Assembly (NCBI GenBank): GCA_023458595.1
Contig: JAEWYT010000015.1
Coordinates: 1-35,606 of the forward strand
From: Pseudomonadota bacterium
GTDB lineage: Bacteria > Pseudomonadota > Alphaproteobacteria > Rhizobiales > Tepidamorphaceae
Direction: 5' to 3'
DNA length: 35,606 nt
Below the pieces are notes generated by a model. That model had not been told where the DNA came from. It searched no databases and was given only the letters and a program-made list of their open reading frames with translations. The position numbers and the translations under genes were made by a program. Shown piece by piece: positions 1 through 7,217 of the stretch. Numbering within the stretch: position 1 is the first letter of the stretch; the number at the start of each line of letters is the position of its first letter.

Positions 1-366
1 ACTATTCCCCACACCCCGTTGGGGGCCCCCCGGCGCCCCCGCGCCCCCAGCCTGAGGCTGGACCTCCACTGGGGGCAGACGACGGGTTCTTTGAATTGCG
101 GCGACCAACGCCGCGCTGAATCGGAAAATCAACCCCGCGCTGGGATATGCCGGGGCGATCGGGCGTGCCTCACCCTCAGACTGTCATGCTTCGGAAGACG
201 GCAAGGCCCCTCCGTGCGGCCACCCCCTCTCCATCTCTCCCCCGCAGGGGGGAGCGCGATACGAGCCGCGCCGCGCGTTGCCCCCTCTCCCCTTGCGGGA
301 GAGGGATGGGGAGAGGGGTTGCGGCGCGGACGCGCCGCGGGACCACGCCAAGGCCGGCACCGCTTC
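1..366. other. Non-coding left end of the contig
   Basis: No convincing gene is visible. The open frames that cross this stretch are high-G+C shadows without family resemblance or ribosome-binding sites. The first 60 bases are dominated by short runs of C and G, which is common at the edge of a draft assembly. A palindromic repeat (222-319) occupies the second half. The flavoprotein gene on the minus strand ends at 367, so this is its downstream region; I see no clear terminator with a T-tract. Confidence 0.6.
222..319. repeat. Palindromic interspersed repeat (CCCTCTCC / GGAGAGGG type)
   Basis: The outer arms are inverted copies: CCCCCTCTCC followed by ATCTCTCCC on the left (about 223-241), and the near reverse complement ending GGGGAGAGGGG on the right (about 297-318). 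Each arm contains its own short hairpin, CCCCCGCAGGGGG on the left and CTCCCCTTGCGGGAGAG on the right. Elements of this look are common in intergenic DNA of Hyphomicrobiales. A related hairpin occurs near 35523-35540. Confidence 0.6.
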
Positions 367-1545
367 TCACACCGCCTGACCCGCAACCCAGCCCGACGAC
401 CACGCCCACTGGAAATTGTAGCCACCGAGCCAGCCGGTGACGTCGACGACCTCGCCGATGAAATAGAGCCCCGGCACGGCGCGCGCGGCCATCGTCTTCT
501 GGTCGAGATCGCGGGTATCGACGCCGCCGACGGTGACCTCCGCCGTGCGATAGCCCTCCGAGCCGACCGGCTTCACCGTCCAGGCGTTTACCGCCGACCC
601 GATCCGGCGCAGCACCTTGTCGGAGCAGTCGGCGAGATTGCCGGTCGCCCCCTCCGCCTCGCAGAGCGTCTGCGCCAGCCGCTTCGGCAGACGCTCGCCG
701 AGCGCCGTCGCCACGGCCCGCCGGCCGTTTTCCCTCCGCGCAGCCTTCAGCGCCGCGAACGCGTCGGTGCCCGGCAACATGTCGATCGCGATCGCCTCGC
801 CCTCGCGCCAGTAGGACGAGATCTGCAGGATCGCCGGCCCGCTCAGGCCCCGGTGGGTGAACAGCACGGCCTCCGCGAACCGCACCTTGCCGCAGGAGAC
901 CACGGCATCGACGGAGATGCCGGCTAGCGGCTTCAGCCGCTCCAGCAGCCCCGCCTCGAAGGTGAGCGGCACGAGGCCGGGCCGCGTCCCGGTCACGCGC
1001 AGCCCGAACTGCCTCGCAACGTCGTAGCCGAAGCCGGTCGCGCCCATCTTCGGGATCGACTTGCCGCCGGTGGCGATCACCAGCGAGGAGCAGGCGATGC
1101 GCCCGCCGGAGGTGGAGACGGCGAAGCCGTCGCCGGTCCGCTCGATGCCGTCGACGCTCGTGGAAAGCCGCAATTGCGCCCCCGCCGCCGCCATCTCCGC
1201 GGTGAGCATGGCGATGATCTCCTTCGCCGAGCCGTCGCAGAAGAGCTGGCCGAGCGTCTTCTCGTGCCAGGCGATGCCGTGCCGCTCCACGAGCGCGAGG
1301 AAATCGTGCTGCGTGTAGCGCTTCAGCGCCGAGATGCAGAAGTTCGGGTTCTGCGAGACGAACGCCTTCGGGCCCGTCCCGAGATTGGTGAAGTTGCAGC
1401 GGCCGCCGCCGGAGATGCGGATCTTCTCGCCCGGCGCATCGTTGTGCTCGACGACGAGGACCGAGCAGCCGCGCCTGCCCGCCTGCAAGGCGCACATCAT
1501 GCCCGCCGCGCCGGCGCCGACGATGAGGACGTCCGCCTTCTCCAT
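367..1545 (-). CDS. NAD(P)/FAD-dependent oxidoreductase, HI0933/YhiN (BaiN-like) family
   Basis: A 392-residue flavoprotein, a normal length for the HI0933/YhiN family. The dinucleotide-binding GxGxxG motif is at residues 10-15 (VGAGAAG), directly after the start. It is followed near residue 45 by the family-typical ISGGGRCNFTN stretch. The C-terminus has GLYFIGEVVDVTGWLGGYN, a second FAD-contact region. Relatives are cytosolic flavin-dependent oxidoreductases of mostly unknown substrate. The gut enzyme BaiN is assigned to bile-acid reduction, but that role should not be carried over here. The gene stands alone, divergent from pgsA with a 165-bp gap. The ATG at 1545 is directly followed by the Rossmann strand, so the start is well placed. 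Confidence 0.9.
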   Translation of the reverse strand: MEKADVLIVGAGAAGMMCALQAGRRGCSVLVVEHNDAPGEKIRISGGGRCNFTNLGTGPKAFVSQNPNFCISALKRYTQHDFLALVERHGIAWHEKTLGQLFCDGSAKEIIAMLTAEMAAAGAQLRLSTSVDGIERTGDGFAVSTSGGRIACSSLVIATGGKSIPKMGATGFGYDVARQFGLRVTGTRPGLVPLTFEAGLLERLKPLAGISVDAVVSCGKVRFAEAVLFTHRGLSGPAILQISSYWREGEAIAIDMLPGTDAFAALKAARRENGRRAVATALGERLPKRLAQTLCEAEGATGNLADCSDKVLRRIGSAVNAWTVKPVGSEGYRTAEVTVGGVDTRDLDQKTMAARAVPGLYFIGEVVDVTGWLGGYNFQWAWSSGWVAGQAV

Positions 1546-1710
1546 GGCGCCTCTGTGGCGGGCCGCGGCGGCCGGGTCAACGGAAAAGCCGGCAATGCGG
1601 CGTTAACCGCCTGCCGCGGCGGCACTCTTTCCCGATCCGCCCGGCGCTATAGTTCTGTCACAAGGTTCGCCTAGAAACGGAGGCAAGCCATTGACGCGCG
1701 GGGGATTCCC

Positions 1711-2316
1711 ATGGTCACTGAAAGCATGACGAGCTCGTCGACCCACGCGCGGGGCCATGCCATGTCCCTGCCGAACATCCTGACCTACGGCCGCATCGCC
1801 GCCGTGCCGGCGCTGGTCGCCTGCTTCTACGTCGAGGGGCATCTGGCGAACTGGCTGGCGCTGACCGTGTTCATCGCCGCCTCCATCACCGATTTCCTCG
1901 ACGGCTATCTCGCCCGCGCCTGGCAGCAGCAGTCCGCCCTCGGCCGCATACTCGATCCGATCGCCGACAAGCTGCTCGTCGCCGCCGCGCTGATGATGCT
2001 GGTCGATGCGGGCACCATCGGCGGCTGGTCGCTGCTCGCCGCCATCATCATCCTGAGCCGCGAGATCCTGGTCTCCGGCCTGCGCGAGTTCCTCGCCGAG
2101 CTCAGGGTCTCGGTGCCGGTCACCAACCTGGCCAAGTGGAAGACCACCATGCAGATGGTGGCGATCGGCTTCCTGCTCGCCGGCCCGGCCGGCGACGCCG
2201 TCATCCCCGGCGTCAGCCTCGTCGGCCTGACCATGCTCTGGCTGTCGGCGATCTTGACCCTTTATACTGGCTGGGACTATTTCCGCGCCGGCATCCGCCA
2301 CGCGATGGAAGAGTGA
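1711..2316 (+). CDS. pgsA: CDP-diacylglycerol--glycerol-3-phosphate 3-phosphatidyltransferase
   Basis: Makes phosphatidylglycerol phosphate from CDP-diacylglycerol and glycerol 3-phosphate in the inner membrane, the committed step to phosphatidylglycerol and cardiolipin. The CDP-alcohol phosphotransferase signature DxxDGxxARx8GxxxDxxxD is complete at residues 61-86 (DFLDGYLAR, then GRILDPIAD). Several hydrophobic segments flank it. The ATG at 1711 is preceded by GGGGGAT and gives 201 residues. An in-frame ATG at 1762 would begin MSLPNILTYGR, closer to the usual family N-terminus, so the start is uncertain by 17 residues. moaD and moaE follow directly, a pairing common in Rhizobiales. Confidence 0.95.
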   Translation: MVTESMTSSSTHARGHAMSLPNILTYGRIAAVPALVACFYVEGHLANWLALTVFIAASITDFLDGYLARAWQQQSALGRILDPIADKLLVAAALMMLVDAGTIGGWSLLAAIIILSREILVSGLREFLAELRVSVPVTNLAKWKTTMQMVAIGFLLAGPAGDAVIPGVSLVGLTMLWLSAILTLYTGWDYFRAGIRHAMEE

Positions 2317-2335
2317 TGGCACAGAAGGGCAGGAC

Positions 2336-2587
2336 TTGAAACTTCTCTATTTCGCCTGGATCCGCGAACGCACCGGTCTCGCGGAGGAACAAGTCGATCC
2401 GCCGGCGACCGTCAGGACGGTCGGCGACCTGATCGCCTGGCTCAGCGGCCGCGGCGAGGAATTCGAATACGCCTTCGGCAATCCGGACGTCGTGCGCGTC
2501 GCCGTCGACCGCACCCACGCGAAGGCCGACGCCCCGATCGCCGGCGCCCGCGAGATCGCCTTCTTCCCCCCGATGACGGGAGGATGA
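2336..2587 (+). CDS. moaD: Molybdopterin synthase sulfur-carrier subunit MoaD
   Basis: An 83-residue ubiquitin-fold sulfur carrier ending in the diagnostic Gly-Gly (PPMTGG). The C-terminal glycine is thiocarboxylated by MoeB and donates sulfur to precursor Z in the MoaD-MoaE complex. The start is a TTG at 2336, giving MKLLYFAWIRERTG. The only nearby ATG in the short gap after pgsA runs into a stop after seven codons in another frame. GGGCAGG just upstream can serve as the ribosome-binding site. The stop overlaps the moaE start (ATGA), so translation is probably coupled. Confidence 0.93.
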   Translation: MKLLYFAWIRERTGLAEEQVDPPATVRTVGDLIAWLSGRGEEFEYAFGNPDVVRVAVDRTHAKADAPIAGAREIAFFPPMTGG

Positions 2588-3069
2588 GCATGGCCCCGCC
2601 GCTCGTCGACGTGCGGGTCCAGGCCGGTCCGTTCGATGCGTCGGCGGAAGCGAAACGCCTCGCCGCCCTGCCCGACGTCGGCGCCGTCGTGACCTTCACC
2701 GGCATCTGCCGCGCCGACGGCGGCAGGCTCAGGGCCCTCGAGCTCGAGCACTATCCCGGCATGGCCGAGGAGGAGATCGCCCGCGTTGCCGAGGAAGCCG
2801 CCCGCCGCTGGCCGATCGCCGGCGCGATCGCCGTCCACCGCCACGGGGTGATCGCGGCGGGCGAGGACATCGTGCTGGTGGTCACCGCGTCCGCCCATCG
2901 CGAGGCGGCCTTTTCGGCGGCCGAGTTCCTGATGGACTGGCTCAAGACGCGCGCGCCGTTCTGGAAACGCGAGATCTTCGCGAACGGCACGGCCGGCGAC
3001 TGGGTGGAGGCCAGGGCGGAGGACGACCGCGCCGCCGGCCGCTGGAGCCCCGACGAGGCCGCCGGCTAG
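2584..3069 (+). CDS. moaE: Molybdopterin synthase catalytic subunit MoaE
   Basis: The large subunit of molybdopterin synthase, 161 residues, which transfers two sulfurs from MoaD thiocarboxylate to cyclic pyranopterin monophosphate. The family motif DWLKTRAPFWKRE is present; K121 and K128 correspond to the two active-site lysines known from E. coli MoaE. VHRHG near residue 85 is also typical. The start is the ATG that overlaps the moaD stop by four bases; a second ATG at 2590 is in frame and possible. With moaD it forms a two-gene molybdenum-cofactor cassette behind pgsA. Confidence 0.95.
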   Translation: MSMAPPLVDVRVQAGPFDASAEAKRLAALPDVGAVVTFTGICRADGGRLRALELEHYPGMAEEEIARVAEEAARRWPIAGAIAVHRHGVIAAGEDIVLVVTASAHREAAFSAAEFLMDWLKTRAPFWKREIFANGTAGDWVEARAEDDRAAGRWSPDEAAG

Positions 3070-3231
3070 GGCTTGCTGCCGCCGAGCCGGAAAGGTCAAG
3101 GCAGAGCAGGCATGCGCCCTCGGGAGTTGCGCGCCGGCGCGATCCGGCGATGATTGCCCGCTGATATCACGTATCGGCGCTGCCGTTTCCGCGCGCCTTC
3201 CCGACCGAGAGATCGACAGGCGACGCAGACG

Positions 3232-4482
3232 ATGACCACGCACGATTCCAGTCCGGCGGCGACGATCCCCCTGTCCTTCGGCGAATTCGTCGCGCTGATC
3301 GCCATGCTGATGGCGCTGACCGCGCTGTCGGTCGACATCATGCTGCCCGCGCTGCCGGCGATGGCCGCGGATTTCGCGATCGCCGACGCCAACGACCGCC
3401 AGCTCGTGGTGACCGCCTACATGCTGGGATTCGCCGGCGGAATGCCCCTGTTCGGGCCGCTGTCGGACCGTTTCGGCCGCAAGCCGCTCCTCATGATCGG
3501 CCTCGTGATCTTCGTCGCCGCCTCGGTCGGCACCCTGTTCGCCGACACCTATTCCAGCCTCCTGTGGCTGCGCGCCGCCCAGGGGCTGGGATCGGCCTCG
3601 CCGCGCGTGGTCGGCCTCGCCGTCGTGCGGGACCGCTTCGGCGGCCGCGACATGGCGCGCGTCATGTCCTTCGTGATGATCGTCTTCATTATCCTGCCGA
3701 TGATCGCCCCCGCGCTCGGCAGCGCCGTCATGCTGCTCGGCGGCTGGCGCATGGTCTTCATGGCGCTTCTGGTCGTCGGCGTGGTGATCGCCGCGTGGAC
3801 GCAGACGCGCCTGCCCGAGACCCGCCCGGCGGAAGCCCGCGAGCCGCTGTCGCCGCGCTGGCTCGCCCACGCCCTGCATCAGACCGTCACGACGCGCGCC
3901 ACCCTCGGCTACACGATCGCCACGGGCTTCGTCTTCGGCCCCCTGCTCGGCTACATCAACTCCGCGCAGCAGATCTTCATCGAGGTGTTCGACGTCGGCG
4001 ACCTGTTTCCGCTGTTCTTCGCGATCATCGCCGGGGCGTTGGCGCTCGCCGCCTTCATGAACGGTCGTCTCGTGATGCGCGTCGGCATGCGCACGCTCGC
4101 CCATGCCGCGGTGATCGGCTTCGTCGCGATCGCCGCCGTGCACCTGTCCTACCTGCTGGTCACCGACGGGCCGCCGCCGCTCTGGCTGTTCATGGCGCTG
4201 ATCGCCGCCAACCTGTTCTGCTTCGGCGTCATGATGCCGAACTTCAACGCCATGGCGATGGAGCCGCTCGGCCTGATCGCCGGCACGGCGGCCTCCTTCA
4301 TCGGCGCGATCACCACGGCGGCCGGGGCGATATTCGGCTGGTATGTCGGCCACCTCTTCGACGGCACGGTGATCCCGCTCGTCGCCGGCTACCTCGTGCT
4401 CGGTTCGCTCGCCCTCGTCACGGTCGTGATCACCGAGCGCGGCCGCCTGTTCCGGCCGCAGCACGCGCCTCAGGCCGGATGA
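3232..4482 (+). CDS. MFS multidrug effflux transporter, Bcr/CflA type
   Basis: A 416-residue major facilitator with about 12 hydrophobic segments. The first helix region (ALSVDIMLPALPAMAADF) matches the Bcr/CflA subgroup signature with its conserved Asp and Pro residues. The cytoplasmic loop motif between helices 2 and 3 is GPLSDRFGRKPLL, and LRAAQGLG follows in helix 4. Members export drugs or small metabolites by proton antiport; the substrate here cannot be read from sequence. The frame is open from 3154, but the upstream part is arginine-rich and unlike the family, so the ATG at 3232 (MTTHDSSPA) is preferred. It converges with ilvE. Confidence 0.9.
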   Translation: MTTHDSSPAATIPLSFGEFVALIAMLMALTALSVDIMLPALPAMAADFAIADANDRQLVVTAYMLGFAGGMPLFGPLSDRFGRKPLLMIGLVIFVAASVGTLFADTYSSLLWLRAAQGLGSASPRVVGLAVVRDRFGGRDMARVMSFVMIVFIILPMIAPALGSAVMLLGGWRMVFMALLVVGVVIAAWTQTRLPETRPAEAREPLSPRWLAHALHQTVTTRATLGYTIATGFVFGPLLGYINSAQQIFIEVFDVGDLFPLFFAIIAGALALAAFMNGRLVMRVGMRTLAHAAVIGFVAIAAVHLSYLLVTDGPPPLWLFMALIAANLFCFGVMMPNFNAMAMEPLGLIAGTAASFIGAITTAAGAIFGWYVGHLFDGTVIPLVAGYLVLGSLALVTVVITERGRLFRPQHAPQAG

Positions 4483-4495
4483 AGAACGGCGCGGG

Positions 4496-4519
4496 CCCCC
4501 GGGGGGGCCCCCCCCCCCC
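4496..4519. other. G/C homopolymer block between convergent genes
   Basis: Five C, then seven G, then twelve C in direct succession, preceded by GCGGG. The block lies in the 65-bp gap between the convergent stops of the MFS gene and ilvE. It can fold as GGGCCCCC/GGGGGGGCCC, so it might be the remnant of a bidirectional terminator hairpin, but there is no T-tract. Run lengths here are the kind of call that sequencing and assembly often get wrong. Confidence 0.6.
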
Positions 4520-4547
4520 GCCTCGGCTTCCGTATCGGAGGAAACGG

Positions 4548-5456
4548 TCAGCTGATCGCCGCAGCCATCTGCCTGGCCGGCTTCTTCGGCTGCACTTCCT
4601 CGGTGTAGTCGTTCATCAGGTTCAGCGTGATCTCGCCCGGCGTGAAGCGGTGCGGGCCGATCTCGGAGACCGGCGTCACTTCCGCCGCCGTGCCGCACAG
4701 GAAGCACTGCTCGAAATCGTCGAGTTCCTCGGCCTTGATGTGCCGCTCGACGATCTGGTAGCCGCGCCGCTTGGCGAGCTCGATCACCGTGCGCCGGGTG
4801 ATGCCATCCAGGAAGCAGTCCGGCGTCGGCGTGTGGATCACGCCGTCCTTGACGAAGAAGATGTTGGCGCCGGTCGCCTCGGCGACGTAGCCGCGCCAGT
4901 CGAACATCATCGCGTCGGCGTAGCCCTTCCGCTCGGCGGCGTGCTTGGAGATGGTGCAGATCATGTAGAGGCCGGTCGCCTTCGACTTGCACGGAGCAGT
5001 GCGCGGATCGGGGCGGCGGAACTCGGCGATGTCGAGGCGGATGCCTTTCAGCCGCTGCGCCGGGTCGAAATAGGACGGCCATTCCCACACGGCGATCGCC
5101 AGGTGGATCCTGTTGTGCTGCGCCGACACGCCCATCATCTCGCTGCCGCGCCAGGCGATCGGCCGCACGTAGGCGTCCATGTAGCCCTGAGACCGCAGGA
5201 CGGCATTGCAGGCGTCGTTGATCTCCTGGACGCTCCACGGAATCTCGAAATCGAGCATCCGGGCGGAGTCGTGCAGCCGGCGGGTATGCTCGTCGAGCTT
5301 GAAGATCTCGCCGCCATAGGCCCGCTCGCCCTCGAATACGGCGCTGGCATAGTGCAATCCATGGCTGAGCACGTGCAGGTTCGCGCTCGCCCAGGGCACC
5401 ATTTCGCCATCGTACCAGATGACGCCGTCGCGCTGATCGAAGGGAACGGTAGACAT
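4548..5456 (-). CDS. ilvE: Branched-chain amino acid aminotransferase
   Basis: A class IV PLP-dependent transaminase of 302 residues that interconverts Leu, Ile and Val with their 2-oxo acids. The PLP lysine is K159 in CKSKATGLYM, and E193 in GYVAEATGANIFF is the usual partner of the pyridine nitrogen. The family motif DGITRRTVIELA follows. SHGLHYASAVFEGERAY near residue 31 matches the substrate-binding N-terminus. AAGGAG lies nine bases before the ATG. The gene is divergent from the petP-like MarR gene across a 216-bp promoter region, an arrangement seen in other alphaproteobacteria. The final residues (KPARQMAAAIS) are a short non-conserved tail. Confidence 0.95.
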   Translation of the reverse strand: MSTVPFDQRDGVIWYDGEMVPWASANLHVLSHGLHYASAVFEGERAYGGEIFKLDEHTRRLHDSARMLDFEIPWSVQEINDACNAVLRSQGYMDAYVRPIAWRGSEMMGVSAQHNRIHLAIAVWEWPSYFDPAQRLKGIRLDIAEFRRPDPRTAPCKSKATGLYMICTISKHAAERKGYADAMMFDWRGYVAEATGANIFFVKDGVIHTPTPDCFLDGITRRTVIELAKRRGYQIVERHIKAEELDDFEQCFLCGTAAEVTPVSEIGPHRFTPGEITLNLMNDYTEEVQPKKPARQMAAAIS

Positions 5457-5567
5457 GTCCTACTCCTTGGAGGCGCCCGCTCGTTACCCGGCCCCTTGTG
5501 ACCGGGACGGCGCGGGCTTTGCGTGTTGATGCGACTATCGCTATCTTCCGCCTGAACGGGCCAGCCA

Positions 5568-5586
5568 ATAGCGCAGAGATCGCTAT
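5568..5586. promoter_or_regulatory. Candidate operator in the ilvE / petP-like divergent promoter region
   Basis: Inverted repeat ATAGCG-N7-CGCTAT. A further CGCTAT half-site is at 5539-5544, exactly 42 bp (about four helical turns) away on the same strand. The region is noticeably more A+T-rich than its surroundings and serves two divergent genes, one of them a MarR-family regulator, so autoregulation is plausible. The site is seen; which protein binds it is inference. Confidence 0.45.
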
Positions 5587-5672
5587 AGATTAGCCTCGAA
5601 CGGGCGACCGCCGCGATCAATTATTTCGCGAACGGTGGCCTATCCGTAACAATCGAAAAAAAATATGTCAAT

Positions 5673-6236
5673 ATGGCTGACGTAAATTTCGACCGCCCCG
5701 CGGCGAAGCAGGAACGGCAGGCCGCCCCGAAGGGGGACGCGCCCGATGCGGCGGACGTGCCCGACACCGGCCTGTACGATCTCGTCGAGCTGTTGTTCTT
5801 CGCCTACCGCGACTTCACCGGCGATCCGGACGCGATCCTGGCCGAATACGGATTCGGCCGCGCCCATCACCGGGTCCTGCATTTCGTCAACCGCAATCCC
5901 GGGCTCAGTGTCGCCGAGCTCCTGGATATCCTGAAGATCACGAAGCAGAGCCTCGGCCGGGTCTTGAAGCAGCTCGTCGACGAGGGTTTCATCTATCAGC
6001 AGGAAGGGCCGTCCGATCGCCGCCAGCGGCTCCTGTTCCCGACCGCGAAGGGACGATCGCTGGCGCTCGGGCTGGCTATCCCGCAGTTCGCCCGCTTCGC
6101 CGCCGCGATCGCCGCGACGAGCGAGGCGGACGCCGACGCGACGCGGCGCTTCCTGATGGCAATGGTCGACGAGCGCGAGCGCGACCGGGTGGCCGCCCTT
6201 CTGAAGGGCGACCAAGGGGCGCACGAGGACCGATGA
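5673..6236 (+). CDS. petP: MarR-family transcriptional regulator, PetP-like
   Basis: A 187-residue winged-helix regulator. After a polar N-terminal tail of about 30 residues come the MarR dimerisation helix and the HTH (LSVAELLDILKITKQSLGRV, about residues 75-95). The wing DEGFIYQQEGPSDRRQRLL follows. In Rhodobacter capsulatus the homologous petP is cotranscribed with petR and lies beside the cytochrome bc1 genes. Here it is also directly followed by a petR-like gene, but petABC is 25 kb away. The ATG at 5673 has no recognisable Shine-Dalgarno sequence; an A-rich leader with eight A residues precedes it. The symbol is by homology and context. Confidence 0.85.
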   Translation: MADVNFDRPAAKQERQAAPKGDAPDAADVPDTGLYDLVELLFFAYRDFTGDPDAILAEYGFGRAHHRVLHFVNRNPGLSVAELLDILKITKQSLGRVLKQLVDEGFIYQQEGPSDRRQRLLFPTAKGRSLALGLAIPQFARFAAAIAATSEADADATRRFLMAMVDERERDRVAALLKGDQGAHEDR

Positions 6237-6288
6237 CGACAGGCAACGAACGTTCCAGGGCTTCGGGGGCGACTGGAGGTCCACTGAC

Positions 6289-7026
6289 ATGATGGCTGGA
6301 GAGATGACGACGGAAACCGCGTCCGGAGCGAAAGGCCGTGGCGGCGTTCTCGAGGATGGCGCGCCCCACCTCCTGGTGGTCGACGACGACCGCCGCATCC
6401 GCACCCTTCTGTCGCGCTATCTGGTGGAGCACGGCTACCGCGTGACGACCGCCGAGACGGCGGCCGACGCGCGCCGGCGGCTCCACGGCCTCGCCTTCGA
6501 CCTGATTGTCCTCGACCTGATGATGCCGGGCGAATCCGGCATCGACTTCGCCGCCGACCTGCGCAAGAGCTCCGACGTGCCGATCCTGATGCTGACGGCG
6601 CGCTCCGAGCTCGAGCACCGCATCCAGGGCCTCGAGGCCGGCGCCGACGACTACCTGGCCAAGCCCTTCGAGCCGCGCGAGCTGCTCCTGCGCATCGCCT
6701 CGATCCTGCGCCGCCAGACGCGCGGCCAGCCGGTCGAGGAGGCGGTCACCTTCGGCCCGTTCTCCTTCCACCTCGGCCGCGGCGAGCTGAAATGCGGCGA
6801 GGAGATCGTCCGCCTCACCGAACGCGAGCGTGATCTGTTGCGCACCTTCGCCTCGCAGCCGGGCGAGACCGTCGCCCGGCTCGACCTCGCCGCCGGCGCC
6901 AACGGCAGCGAGCGTGCCGTCGACGTGCAGATCAACCGCCTGCGCCGCAAGATCGAGACCGACCCCGGCAATCCCGTCCACCTGCAGACCGTGCGCGGCA
7001 TCGGCTACCGGCTGCAGATCGATTGA
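6289..7026 (+). CDS. petR: OmpR-family response regulator, PetR-like
   Basis: A two-component response regulator of 245 residues. The receiver domain (about 25-140) has the acidic pair in LLVVDDDRR, the phospho-acceptor D76 in LIVLDLMMPG, the switch T in LMLTAR and K in LAKPFEPRELL. The C-terminal winged helix (about 155-245) includes LTERERDLLRTFA and the recognition region AVDVQINRLRRKIE. GGAGG nine bases upstream supports the ATG at 6289. The N-terminal 25 residues are a non-conserved polar tail. It sits between the MarR gene and a histidine kinase, its likely partner. In R. capsulatus the homologue PetR is linked to bc1 expression. Confidence 0.9.
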   Translation: MMAGEMTTETASGAKGRGGVLEDGAPHLLVVDDDRRIRTLLSRYLVEHGYRVTTAETAADARRRLHGLAFDLIVLDLMMPGESGIDFAADLRKSSDVPILMLTARSELEHRIQGLEAGADDYLAKPFEPRELLLRIASILRRQTRGQPVEEAVTFGPFSFHLGRGELKCGEEIVRLTERERDLLRTFASQPGETVARLDLAAGANGSERAVDVQINRLRRKIETDPGNPVHLQTVRGIGYRLQID

Positions 7027-7054
7027 GGATGCCCCATGAGCCCGATCCGTGCCG

Positions 7055-7185
7055 CCCATCCTGCAAGACGCCCCTGCGGCGCTCCGCGGGATGAGGCTTG
7101 CCGGGAGACGTGCCTGAACGCCGGTGCCGCATACACAGCCCTCGTCCCGAGGCGCGCTCGCGGGAGCGCGTCTCGCAGGATGGCC
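7055..7185. repeat. Palindromic interspersed repeat between petR-like and kinase genes
   Basis: Two arms in inverted orientation. The left arm (7055-7096) begins CCCATCCTGCAAGACGC and ends GGGATGAGG. The right arm (7139-7185), read on the other strand, begins GGCCATCCTGCGAGACGCG and ends GGACGAGGG. Each arm holds an inner hairpin around GCG-rich loops (right arm: GCGCGCTCGCGGGAGCGCG). CATCCT...GAGACGC...GGATGAGG elements of this kind recur through Hyphomicrobiales genomes. This one fills most of the gap between two genes that should be cotranscribed, so the mRNA would carry a large stem-loop. Confidence 0.75.
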
Positions 7186-7217
7186 GTGGCGAACGGCCGG
7201 CGACACGGTTTCCTCTG

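Noticed and set aside
19..927. Long plus-strand open frame at the left end
   Set aside because: It runs antisense to the flavoprotein gene, is Arg/Ala/Pro-rich, starts in low-complexity sequence and resembles no family. It is a high-G+C shadow.
2347..5568. A 1073-residue minus-strand open frame across moaD, moaE and the MFS gene
   Set aside because: It lies opposite three well-supported genes and translates to repetitive Arg/His/Asp-rich sequence. High G+C removes stops from the frame, so its length is not evidence.
7098..7217. Forty-residue N-terminal extension of the histidine kinase
   Set aside because: The extension is translated from the palindromic repeat and is basic and unlike kinase N-termini. 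The ATG at 7218 gives a normal EnvZ-like layout.
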